NCBI GenBank assembly: GCA_027886175.1 | Contig: JAJNNQ010000009.1 | Location: 29,005,501-29,069,500 of the forward strand | Direction of reading: 5' to 3' | Source of the DNA: Phylloscopus collybita | Taxonomy: Eukaryota > Chordata > Aves > Passeriformes > Phylloscopidae | Length of the DNA stretch: 64,000 nt | Shown: in pieces, positions 26,412 through 37,030 of the stretch | How the letters are laid out: each line of letters starts with the position of its first letter | Numbering within the stretch: position 1 is the stretch's first letter | The notes under the pieces: generated by a model | Database searches by the model: none | Seen by the model: only the letters and a program-made list of their open reading frames with translations | Told to the model about the DNA's origin: nothing | Made by a program: the position numbers and the translations under genes

Positions 26412-26650
26412 AAAAAACCAAACCAAAACAAAACAAAACAAAACAAAAAAAAAAAAAAAAAAAAAACCACCAAAAAAAAAACCCAAAAAAAAAACCACCA
26501 AAAAAAACAACCAAAAAACCCCCCAAAAAACCTCCAAAAAACCCACAAAAAAACCCCCAAAAAACCCCACCAAAAACAACAACAACAACAAAAACAAAAA
26601 ACCCAAACAAACAAAAAAACCCAAACCAAACAAAACAAAAAAACCACAAA
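26412..26650. repeat. A/C-rich low-complexity tract
   Basis: About 240 bases containing almost only A and C on the plus strand, in CAAAA, CCAAAAAA and AAC units. The minus-strand frames of 74-123 codons across it (Phe, Gly, Val and Trp rich) are artefacts of the composition. Confidence 0.9.
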
Positions 26651-28918
26651 ACTCCTTCCAACATCCTAAACCAGCATTTTTTAAACAAAGTGTATAAAAT
26701 TATCACAATTTCTACAGATTTGAAAATAATGAGTATGGTATCTTTATCATGTTTTTATTATATCTCAAGAGAGATGGACAAGCAAAAAGGTTGCATATAA
26801 TTTATCCTGTAGGGAGAAATATTTTAAACAGTGGAGTTTTTACACAGGCAGAAAGAAAATAAGGAAAAGGATATGAAGCTGAATTTTAAATACAGTTTTA
26901 CATAATATACCAGTAAAATCAATGGTATTTGGCAAATGTGTGTGCATGTGATTGGCTTAAATATATATTCAGGTATTTGGGTGAAAAGTCTTATTTGTGC
27001 TTGCCAAAAGCTAAACCAATCCCAGCTCAGGTAGGTGATGAAGATGGGGGAGCCAGAAATTCCAAGCCAGAAAAGTGGGGCTTTTTTTAGCCTGGCATAA
27101 TTTCAAAAGTGACACTACATCAGTGCAAAAAGAATGTTAAAGCAGTATGTCTAGAGTCAGCATCTCATCTTGGTTATTTCCAGTTGAAAAGTGCACTGAT
27201 AACAAGGAAAGGGGAAGTTACTTATCAATTACCAGATTTTTGTGAGCTATCTTGTACATACTAATATCTGTAAGTGATCTTGTACAAAGGTTCTTGAAGA
27301 CAGACTTCTTTTTTTATGCTTTTGCAACATCTGGAAATACTTTCCAGTCTTTTTACTTATTTCATTGTCCTGCATAAAAGACATGTTTGCAAGATCTTCA
27401 GTTAGCTATCATGTACAGCTTCCACAAAATAAAGAGGCATCCAGAGAAAAGACAAGGAGATTTGACAGTGAATGGATGAATCTCAGAAGAATCCCTAGCA
27501 TTGTGAATAAGTCTTCTTTGAGTGCTTACTCCATGCTCATGCATACAACTGGTAATTCTTGCAGGTTTGCAGGAAGATATTTAGATTCCCCAGTAAAGAT
27601 TGGCCCAGTTTCTGGAAATCTGTTCGCAGTATTAGTCCAAGATTTAGAAACTGCTCTCCAGACCGCTTTGAAGACACTGAGCCAGATACATAGCTGAATG
27701 CATGCAGGTCTACAGATTTTGAATGATTGCACTTCCTCCTCAAATCAATAATGTAAAATTAATGTTTTATGTTCCTCAAGAATACAGAAAATCAAATAGA
27801 ATTTTAAGCCCAGCTCTTATTTATTTAGAATCTCATTTATCATATCTGAAGTTAATACTACTATTTTCTTTCAGTCACTAAGGAAAAAAAATTACTCACA
27901 TAGGTAAGAAGTGAGGCATATTAACTATTTTCAAATTTTAAATGCAGTCACTTTATCTTCAAATGTAAAGATATTTACATTATATAAAATATTTGTTAAA
28001 CAGAAAAGATGGACTTGTCCTTGTAGTTAATTGTGAAGTGTTTATCATGCATTTTTAATGGACATATAGGAACTTTGTTGAGTAATAAAATAAATATGCT
28101 TCTAAATGCCAAACTTCTGAGCAGCTTTTAAATCATTGGGATTTATTTAAGCTACCACCTCAAAGTGTTACTTCACCAACTGGAATCCTGTGATCTCAGT
28201 TATCTTGAGCCTGGGATACAAGGGAGACTATTCAGCCACAGGTTAATATCAACAGAAAGCTCAAGAACTGACATTTTGTCAACTATCAAGGTTAAAAAAT
28301 GGTTTGATGACATTAAGTATGCAGTAGTACCTCTTGCCTTTAGGATTATTCAAATATCAGAACTTTATATCACAGTATAAAAGACTCTTTTTCTCTCAAA
28401 CTCCTTTGAGCAGTTCCTAAAATTCATGCTTACAAGTGTGGTGTCTGTGTGAAAGGCCTTTCATTTTATTATACTTTTTTTAACTTCAGACCTCTTGTAG
28501 TCTGGTTCCAAAAATGAATGTCTGCTTACAGCTGGAGTGAATTATGTGATTCCTGGAGTCCATCTTCTACTTTAGTTTTATTTTAAAAAATGCTGAAAAT
28601 TTCAGTTTCTAGTTTTTCAGAAAGCTTCACAATGTAGACTAGAGCAGTGTAAATGGGAAACCTGCGTAGACTGCATTGAAACATCTGTCTCTGACTCCTT
28701 AGGTATACAGGACACATCTTTTCAGACAATTCTTCCCCTTTGCAGAGTACATCCATATTAACTTTAATCTGTTATGCATATTTGAATTGTTAGCCTGATT
28801 TATATATTGTAGGAGGGTTTTCCTTTAGGATAAGAAACTTTTGAGTTTTGCAGAAATGGTCTGTGGCTTCCCAGTTATCCATATTTCTGTGTACGTATGT
28901 TCTTCACAATGCTGTTAC
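26651..28918. other. Noncoding host DNA with one multi-frame open segment
   Basis: Nothing is recognised except the segment at 27365-27743, listed separately. The rest is AT-rich with short broken frames. Confidence 0.5.
27526..27743 (-). CDS. Weak candidate exon region, unassigned
   Basis: Two minus-strand frames (68 codons each) and one plus-strand frame (110 codons, 27365-27697) overlap here, unusual for this AT-rich locus. One minus-strand frame reads FPETGPIFTGESKYLPANLQ and ends at GA|GTAAGC, a good donor sequence (coding direction, near 27528). No strong acceptor was found, and I recognise no protein. It could be an exon, an old repeat fragment, or chance. Confidence 0.2.
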
Positions 28919-28923
28919 CTGTG

Positions 28924-29959
28924 TATAGTGGGTTGACTCTGTCTGGGTGACAAAACTGCTCTCACTCCCTCCCTTCAGCTGGACAGGGGAGAGAAAATAT
29001 AACAAAGCGTTCATGACTTGAGATATGGAACAGGAGAGATCACTGACCAAATATCATCACAAGAAAAACAGGTTCCAGTTAGAGATATTAGTTGAATTTA
29101 TTGCTGACAAAATCAAAGCAGGATAGTGAGAAGATAAAACCTTCAAAACAGCTTTCCCCAATCCATCCCTCCTTCCCTGCTCTACCTCCATCCCCAGTGG
29201 CATAGAGAGACAGGGAATGAGAGTTATGGTCAGTTCATTGCACATTGTTTCTCAAATTGTTCAGGGAGAGGAATCCTTCCTGTTCTTCATCATGGGGTCC
29301 TCTCCCATGGGAGATAGCTCTCCATGAAGAACTATGATGTGAGTCCATCTCATGAGCAATAGCTCTCTGTGAACTGCTGCAAAGTCAGTCCATCCCATGG
29401 GCATCAGTCCTCCCAAAACTGCTGCAGCATGGGTCACTTTTCCATGGAGTGCAGTTCTTCACAGACAGGCTGATCCAGTGTGGAGTCCTCTCTCCATAAG
29501 TCTCCCGGGGGTCACAGCCTCCTCTCACACATTTACCTGCTCTGGTGTGGGTCTCTGCATCCCCATGGACCTCCTTGGGTTGCAGAGAGCAGCTGCCTCA
29601 CCCTGGTCTGCACCAGGGGCTGCAGGGGAACCTCAGCTCTGGCACCAGGAGCATCTCCTCTCCCTCCTTCTCCACTGACCTTGGTGTCTGCAGAGCTGCT
29701 TCTCTCACTTATTCTCACCTCACTTTTCTCTGGCTGCAATTACATCTGTGCAATAATGGGCTTTTTCTCTTTCTTAAATACATTATCACAGAGACATTAC
29801 TACTATTTCTAATTGGCCCAGCCTTGACCAGCACATCCATCTTTGGAGGTGCCAGGGGTTGGCTCTGATGCACATGGAGGAAGCTTCTGGCACCTTCTCA
29901 CAGAAGCCACCCCTAGAGCTCCTCCATTTAACAAAGCTTGGCCATGCAAAACCAGTACA
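28924..29959 (-). mobile_element. Solo LTR, avian ERVL-like, 1036 bp, 5-bp duplication CTGTG
   Basis: The element starts TATAGTGGGTTGAC, apparently decayed from a TG start, and ends CCAGTACA. CTGTG flanks it at 28919-28923 and 29960-29964. The interior carries blocks typical of a common avian LTR family, such as AGCTGGACAGGGGAGAGAAAAT and CTCACAGAAGCCACCCC, and is GC-richer than its surroundings. No internal gag, pol or env sequence adjoins. The minus-strand orientation is my best guess from CT-rich composition on the plus strand. Several overlapping frames in 29397-29868 are by-products of its composition. Confidence 0.8.
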
Positions 29960-29964
29960 CTGTG

Positions 29965-31200
29965 GCAATAAAGTTAATGATATGTCTGCAACTGGAAAGG
30001 AGGTGTCTAGTGTTAAGGTTAAGTTCAACAAGTCATTGGAAGGCGTTGTGCCAGTGACAGAATAGCCTCTCTACCAGCAACAGCATTTATTTTTTTATCT
30101 TTATTTTAGGCAGTGTGAAAAGTGACTCAAGTTGTAGTTAAAAGGTATAAACTTTCCTTGATTTTTTTTTTTTGTATATGACTGGTATGTGACTGAAAGA
30201 AATATGTAATTCAAAAATGTTTAGCTACTTTTTGAGGCTGAAAGACATTCCTTCTAAAGGTTAACCAAGATTACATTATTTTTTTCAATAGACTGTAGTT
30301 AGTCCTTTGAGAGGAAAAAGACCTACAGAAAATAGCCAGTATCCCAGATTACAGATCAAATCTGATTAGCTCTGAGTAATTACTTTGAAATCCTTCTTGG
30401 GTTTTATCCATTGGGAAAGAGTTTTCATTTGATTTTGACTATTATTAATAAATAGGAAAAAAATGTGATTTTACTGGAAATGAACTTTGCTTAAGAATAG
30501 AAATTTAATTGGAAGATCTACAGTTTGTCAGTAGTGCTCCCTATAATTCTTTTACAACACTCACAGAATAATTATCAACATCACCTTTCTTCCTCCCTAC
30601 TCCCATTATCTGAAAACGAATATTAGGGAATATTGTGTGCATTTTTTTTTTTTTTATTTACAATGACATGAAAATAAAAATTACTTAGATTTTCAGCATT
30701 TATCTTAAATGCTAAATGTTTCTCATACTTTTGTTCTCAATTTCAATAGCCACCTATAGGCAGTTCTTGCCTTTTGCCATGACACAAAACATCCCACAAA
30801 CTATAAAGTGTCTAATTCAAACATCTGAATTTTCCACAAATATACGGTCCAGGCCCTTAATCAGTCCTCAGCCTGATATATTCTAAGGCATCTAAGGTAC
30901 TATTGGATGCTAGTGGCCAGCAGCTGAATAAAAATCCTTAGTGGTCAATGCAGATATGGTGGCCAGCAACTATGAATCTTATCCAGGTACAAGTAGATTT
31001 TTTTTTTTTTTTAATCTATCAGACTACATGGAAGAATTGTCCTGTATATGTTTGGAATTTGAATCTAAAGCCCTTACTTGAGTAAAATTGTCATCAAATT
31101 ATGAATATAAATATTTTTCTTATATTCTTTACCCCATTTTATTGACATGGGCCAGAGCAATCCCAGACATGAATACAGACTGGTAGAACTGATTGCAATC
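29965..31200. other. AT-rich noncoding host DNA
   Basis: Nothing recognised apart from short T runs near 30640-30655 and 30997-31012. Confidence 0.5.
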
Positions 31201-31204
31201 AGTC

Positions 31205-31876
31205 CTGCAGAGAAGGACTTGGGGAGGAGAGGCTGGAAATGAACCAGCAATGTGCACTTGCAACCCAGAAAGACAACCACATCCTGGATTGTGTGGACAG
31301 AACTGTGACCAGCAGGTTGAGGAAGGTAAGTCTGAGTCTCTGTGCTGCTCTCATAAGACTCCATCTGTAGTGCTGGGTCCAGCTCTGGGGTTCCCAGCAC
31401 GAGAAAGATGTGGACCTGTTGGAGTGGGTCCAGAGGAGAGCCAAGGAGGTGCTCAGAGGACTGGAACATGTCTCTCATTAACACAGGCTGAGAGCTCTGG
31501 GATTGTTCAGCGTGGAAGAGAGAAGGCTCCAGCCAGATGTCATTGTGGCCTTCCAGTACTTTAAATAGGCTAATAAAAGTAGTTACTTTTTACACAGGGA
31601 GTTAATGATAGGACAAGGAGGAATAGTTTTAAACTAAAAAGGAGAGATTTGGATTAAATGTTAAGAAGAAATTCTTTACTGTGAGGATGGTGAGGCACTG
31701 GAACAGTTTGCCCAGAGAAGTTGTGGATGCTCTATTCCTCGAGGTGTTTAAGGACAGGTTGGATGCACTTGAGCAAGCTGGACTAGTAAAAGGTGTCCTT
31801 GCCCATGGGGCAGGGCAGCTGGAACTAGATGATCTTTAAAGTCTCTTCCAACCATTCTATAATTCTGCAATTCTAT
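31205..31876 (+). mobile_element. CR1 LINE, 3' portion with terminal tail
   Basis: A 5'-truncated CR1. It opens with the distal ORF2 block around GAACCAGCAATGTGCACTTG and continues through the 3' region (GTGAGGATGGTGAGGCACTG, GTTTGCCCAGAGAAG, TTTAAGGACAGGTTGGATG). It ends in TTCCAACCATTCTATAATTC and ATTCTAT tail units. Frames are interrupted and small deletions are evident, so it is an old dead copy. Family assignment is firm; the left border is approximate. Plus- and minus-strand frames of 81-136 codons within it are incidental. Confidence 0.88.
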
Positions 31877-33760
31877 TACATCAGTGGATATACTTTGAGG
31901 TTATGCCTCCATTCAAAGAAGGAAAGTTTGGAACTCTCCACTGTGCAATAATATCTTGCTTTACTGTGTTATTTAGTGCTTTGGACTGCCACGTACATTG
32001 CCTATGGAAAATTTTTAACTATATGTGTCAAATATTCAGTGCAATATTAAGCAAATAGAATGCCTATTATGTTTTCAGAATAGTTTGATGTTTACGAAAG
32101 GAAACTGATTGCCATGATAGTTTGATTTGATAAGTGATCTTTTTCCTTTGTTTGGCAAACCCAAGTTCTTCAATTTTTTAGGAAAAATGTACAGACATTT
32201 TCTTGTTCCTTTGTGGAATGTAACAAACAAAGAATGAATATCATCATTAAATTTGGTTGGGTTTTTTTTTTAGTTAATTCAAATTCTATGTTAAAATCAA
32301 ATTCGTATTAAAAAAAAAACCAAAAAACGAAAAAACCAAAAACAAACAAAACAAAATAATATAGATGACTACAAGAAAGGCAAGAAAGACAAGCTTGTCA
32401 ACTTTTGGAATGTTTTTTTATAAGTTTGCTTTTAAGAACTGCTTTAATCAATTTCTCTGCTCCTAACATAACATCTTTGGAAGATATAAAAAAGAAATTC
32501 AAATAACTTTTCCCATAAGACAAAGTCTCCTAGGAAAAAATATTGATAAAATACATTATTTTCTTTTACTTCTTTTTTCTGACCAACAAAACGATATTTT
32601 GTGTTCTTTATTTAGAAATGTTCATCTTGTTATTTTTTAAGGAAATATGATTTGCATGGTGAAAACTATGTGAGATAAGACAGAGTATTTTGACATACTG
32701 GTAATTTTACAGTCACTGTTCTGTGTGCTTCACACACAAATACTGGAGTATGTTCATTGGTTACTGTTGGTGTAAATTTTCTTGCATCCAATGATGCTGT
32801 TAGGATGTCAGTTTGCACCTGCTGGGGGTTTGCACAGTATTCACCCATCTTTCAGTACCATATGAACAGGCTTTAACTTAAAATTTACATTTTACAAAAT
32901 TTACAATACAATCATTTGGAACAGTAAAACAGGTCAGAGTGCCACTAGGCTATCCAGTTAATGTGCAGAGGATTTGTCTACTATTGCTAGTTCGTTCCTT
33001 TGATATTCATCATTTTATTGTGTTTTCTTTCTTGAATAAAGTTACATTTATTTTAGGACCTTTTGGAAATGTGGCATTAATAATAGTTGAAATGGTGCCA
33101 CCATAATATGGTAATGGTTTGATTGCTGTTGAAATTCCATTTATTCTTAGTTCCTTTCTTCAAAAACTATTAAAATCTTATGTGCATAAACTTTGCATAA
33201 ATGAAAGTTAAGCTGATTGTCATCATGTGGCTATAAATGCCATCAGATGTGGTTTTTTATTTATATATTCTTTTTTTAAAATAAGAAACACACCCTTTTC
33301 AAAGCCTTACACATTAAGGTGTAAAGAATTCAAGTAACTGGGTGAGCAAAGCATATTTTGAAAACATGTTAGACATGTTGGTTTTCCTCACTCCCTACTT
33401 ACATATTATTCAAGAAATTATAGAATTTACTTATTATCTAAGAGTTATTTTAACTCTACTCTTATCGAAGTTTCTATAAAATATTTTAAATAAAATGAAT
33501 ATAATTTCAAATAAGGTGCCTTTAAAATACATATTATTTATGAAATTATTAAGCGGGAATCCTGAGTCTTAGAACACTTTCTGAACACTTAAATGTTTAT
33601 AAACTGTGATTTAAAACTGCAGTAACAAACCCTCAGTGCAAAACATAAAAAGACCCAAAAGCAAAGTAAACCAGAGCAGTGATGGTCTAGTGAAGGTGGT
33701 GGTTTACAGAAAAATCATGGTCAGATAAGGGGTGTCCCTCATCCCAAAGTGAAGTCATTA
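31877..33760. other. AT-rich noncoding host DNA
   Basis: No gene seen. A short A/C tract lies at 32308-32355. Confidence 0.5.
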
Positions 33761-33764
33761 CAAA

Positions 33765-33925
33765 GAGAACCCAAGTCCAGAGCTGAATGGAACTCACAAG
33801 GATCATTGAAGTTCAGGACACCCCCAAGAGTCACACCACGTGCCTGGGAGCAGTCCAAATCTTCTTCAGTTTCAGAGCAGTCTTTTGCTCTGATCACTTT
33901 CTCAGGGAGCTCTGGAATCTGTTCT
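33765..33925 (-). mobile_element. CR1-like fragment
   Basis: CAGGACACCCCCAAGAGTCA followed by CACGTGCCTGGGAGCAGTCC resembles the minus-strand form of a CR1 3' region. It lacks the terminal tail and directly precedes the hexanucleotide array. Confidence 0.55.
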
Positions 33926-33990
33926 GTTAAACACCAAAGGGCCCAATGACAGGGGAACACAGCACAAATAACAAATGAAGAAGTGCACAC

Positions 33991-34434
33991 ATGGACACAG
34001 ACATAGACAGACATAGATAGACATAGACATAGACACAGACACAGACATAGACTAGACATAGACATAGACATAGACATAGACATAGACATAGACATAGACA
34101 TAGACACAGACACAGACATAGACTAGACACAGACACAGACACAGACACAGACACAGACACAGACAGACATAGACACAGACACAGACACAGACAGACATAG
34201 ACATAGACACAGACACAGACACAGACATAGACACAGACACAGACATAGACACAGACACAGACATAGACATAGACACAGACACAGACACAGACACAGACAG
34301 ACATAGACACAGACACAGACACAGACACAGACAGACATAGACACAGACAGAGACACAGACACAGACACAGACACAGACATAGACTAGACATAGACATAGA
34401 CACAGACATAGACATAGGTATAGACATAGGTATA
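33991..34434. repeat. Hexanucleotide array (GACACA/GACATA)n, about 444 bp
   Basis: About 70 tandem hexamers of two variants, GACACA and GACATA, punctuated by GACAGACATA decamers and three GACTAGACA insertions (near 34051, 34121 and 34382). The right edge decays through GGTATA units. Every frame is open for long stretches on the minus strand, giving Ser-Val, Ser-Met or Cys-Leu-Cys-Val repeats. These are artefacts of a stop-free repeat. Confidence 0.97.
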
Positions 34435-36365
34435 GCCTGATTTTCCCTGGAATCTGCCCAGAGATAATGGCAGAATTGGACCAACCATGATACAATCAAA
34501 TCCTGAAATAAAATCTGGCTACATTTTAAGTCCTTGCAAATATTCTCTTCACTCACAAACTGGAACAAAAACCTACATCAAAATGCTGTGAAACCAGAAT
34601 ATTGAGAGGCAGTTCTGTACTTGAACTTTCCTGTCCATGTAATGAATATCAATTCATATCAAGGAGTTGCTAAGAATTTTATCTTCAAGTCCAGTTGAAA
34701 GCAGTTTTGCTCACAAAAAGTTTCATTTAAGTACTTGGGATGAATAAACGCTGCAGCATCAGACTCGTAAAATGTGAACTTTTGCATTACTAAGCTCATT
34801 GAGAGAGATATAATATTCCTTTGAACACAATGTTAACTGTTTTCCTTTTTTTCTCAACAGTATAATGAAGTTCTTGTGTCTGTCATAATGTACCCAGTCT
34901 TTTAAGCACTCTTTTTGAGTAAAGGGCAGTGGCACTAACTCAGTCCAGAGCAGGAATGCTTTACAGGATTTTTCCAGATAGTGGAAAATTGTTCCAGTGC
35001 GCCTAATAAGAATGCTAATTTAAAGAGAGAATCAAAAGATGTATACACATTTGCTTGTTTCACATGATTCTTACTAGCTTCTCCATTCAGGAACAAACAT
35101 ACCTAGGGTGAATATTTACTTATCTTTCTTTTCCATATGAAATACTTGTCTGCCCTTGGCCTTGACCTCAGCTTGGGGCAGAATTGTGTTAAGCAAAACA
35201 AAAAAGATAATATTCGTCTCTACTCAGCAACAGCAGAAAAGCTAGTGAAAAATGCATTCATCTTTGTCCATAGAGCAGTAGCAAGAACAAAATATATTTG
35301 TTTCTTCCTATGTATGTTAATAAGCCCAGGATAAATATATATATATATATATATATTTCTATGTTACTGATTCTACAGATGGCAAGGGCAAAATTACAGA
35401 AACCTCATTGATAAAGTTTAAGATCTGTATATGATTTGCAATTATAACACTACAAAAATTATGAGGGAAACTTTCACTATTAACAAGTTTTGGACATTTG
35501 AGAATATTTTTTTCTCCTACTATCAAACTATTGAGAAGATACTATTTCCCTGTCAAACATCATGATATTGGCTTGACAGGCTGGAGATCTTGGTATCCTG
35601 GTCTCCTGGAGATGTTCTGAGGATATGTTTTTCAAAGTCAGTCTGAAGAGGCTTATTTGCCATGTTAGGTGCAGTCAGATGCAAGGACTGACTGACTAAC
35701 TTACTGTAGTTAATGAAAGAAATCTCTATTTTTCTCCATGATTCCTTTTATAGACAAGTCTTTGACAAGAAGCCTGAAACCTACTGCTTATGAACAATAC
35801 AGATTTTTATACTCTGTGCAGTCATTTTGATTTTTCCTTGCAGCTGTACAAAACACCTGTACAGAGAATGCACAGGAAATCCATCACTTTCAGGAAGTGA
35901 ATGAAATGAAATGACATGAAATGAAATGGCATTGGTGTAGCAGCAGCACAGCTACTTCAGTGTAGCTATAAATATTTCCAGGTTTCTGAAAATCACATAT
36001 TATTTTATATATTTCTATAATTCTCAAAGAAAATTTGTGCAAACACAAAGGCCACGAAGAGTTTGATCTGTGAAAACAATCAGTGGAGGAAGGCAGCACA
36101 TATAATAATTGTCATAATCAGGTCCTAATTATGGGAGGGTGGTGTATATTTTTTCTTCAGATTGTAAACCAATATTCAATATGGGTTCCATTAAATCTAG
36201 AATTGGAAATAGAACTAGAATTTGTTTATTTTATGTTGTACCTTACTGCTTGCTTCTCTACAGTGTAGAAATATTTGCTGTTATGTTTAATAAAAGGGGG
36301 ACAAAATATAATTCTGATTGTGATCTACATTACAAACATTTCAAACTTGCAAAGATTGACTTTTT
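34435..36365. other. AT-rich noncoding host DNA
   Basis: Nothing recognised. A short (AT)n run lies at 35334-35357 and a GAAAT run near 35900-35928. Confidence 0.5.
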
Positions 36366-36415
36366 TGTTTATTTGGGGGGTTTGTTTGGTTTTTGTTTTG
36401 TGGGTTTTTTTTGTT
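36366..36415. repeat. G/T-rich low-complexity tract
   Basis: T and G only, in TTTGG and TTTTG units. Confidence 0.8.
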
Positions 36416-36609
36416 TTCAGTTGGAATGAACACTTAAACAAGAGAACTGCTCCCATTTCTTGCTGATTGAAGTAAAAGAGTAGAATTGGAGACAAACATC
36501 ACTTAAACAAAAATTATAATAGTATATATTCTAATATTGGAATATTTTTTCCTAATGTGATAGGTTAATATGATACTCCAAAAACTTGCTGCAATTTTAT
36601 GTAGTATAT

Positions 36610-36702
36610 TTTTTCGTTGTTGTTGCTTTCTTGGGTTTTTTGGGGGGTTTGGTTTTTTTTTCTTGTTTGTTTGGTTTTTTTTTTTTTTTTTTTTTTTTTT
36701 GT
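36610..36702. repeat. G/T-rich tract ending in a long T run
   Basis: GTTGTTG, GGTTTTTTGGGGGG and TTTG units lead into about 27 uninterrupted T. Confidence 0.85.
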
Positions 36703-36943
36703 TAATAAGGTCTCTAAGAATATTCTTGTCTTTGGTAAAATCATACTACTGAATATTGTTTAAAAAAAAGGAAAAAAGTCTTTTGCACAAATAACTTTCT
36801 GAGTCTGTTATCTAGATTTTTTGTTTTGTTTTCACTAATTTTTATTAAAACTGTGGATTTTATAAAGATATTTTTATAATTTTAAGCCTTTGAACATAGA
36901 ACAGAAATACTGAAACAATGTAATTTTCAGTGATAAAGAGGTA

Positions 36944-37030
36944 ATAATAATATAGTAATAATAAATAATAATAACATAATAATAAATATAATAAATAAAT
37001 ATAATAATAAATAACAAAATAATAATAAAG
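36944..37030. repeat. (AAT)n-rich microsatellite
   Basis: Imperfect ATAATA and AATAAATA units. Confidence 0.85.

Noticed and set aside
26335..26706. Minus-strand frames of 74-123 codons rich in Phe, Gly and Val
   Set aside because: They are a direct translation of an A/C-only low-complexity tract, with no start context or motif.
29397..29868. Overlapping frames of 93-110 codons
   Set aside because: They lie inside the ERVL-like solo LTR and switch frame without motifs.
33739..34568. Minus-strand frames up to 213 codons with Ser-Val, Cys-Leu and Cys-Val repeats
   Set aside because: The hexanucleotide repeat lacks stops in several frames, so the open length carries no coding evidence.
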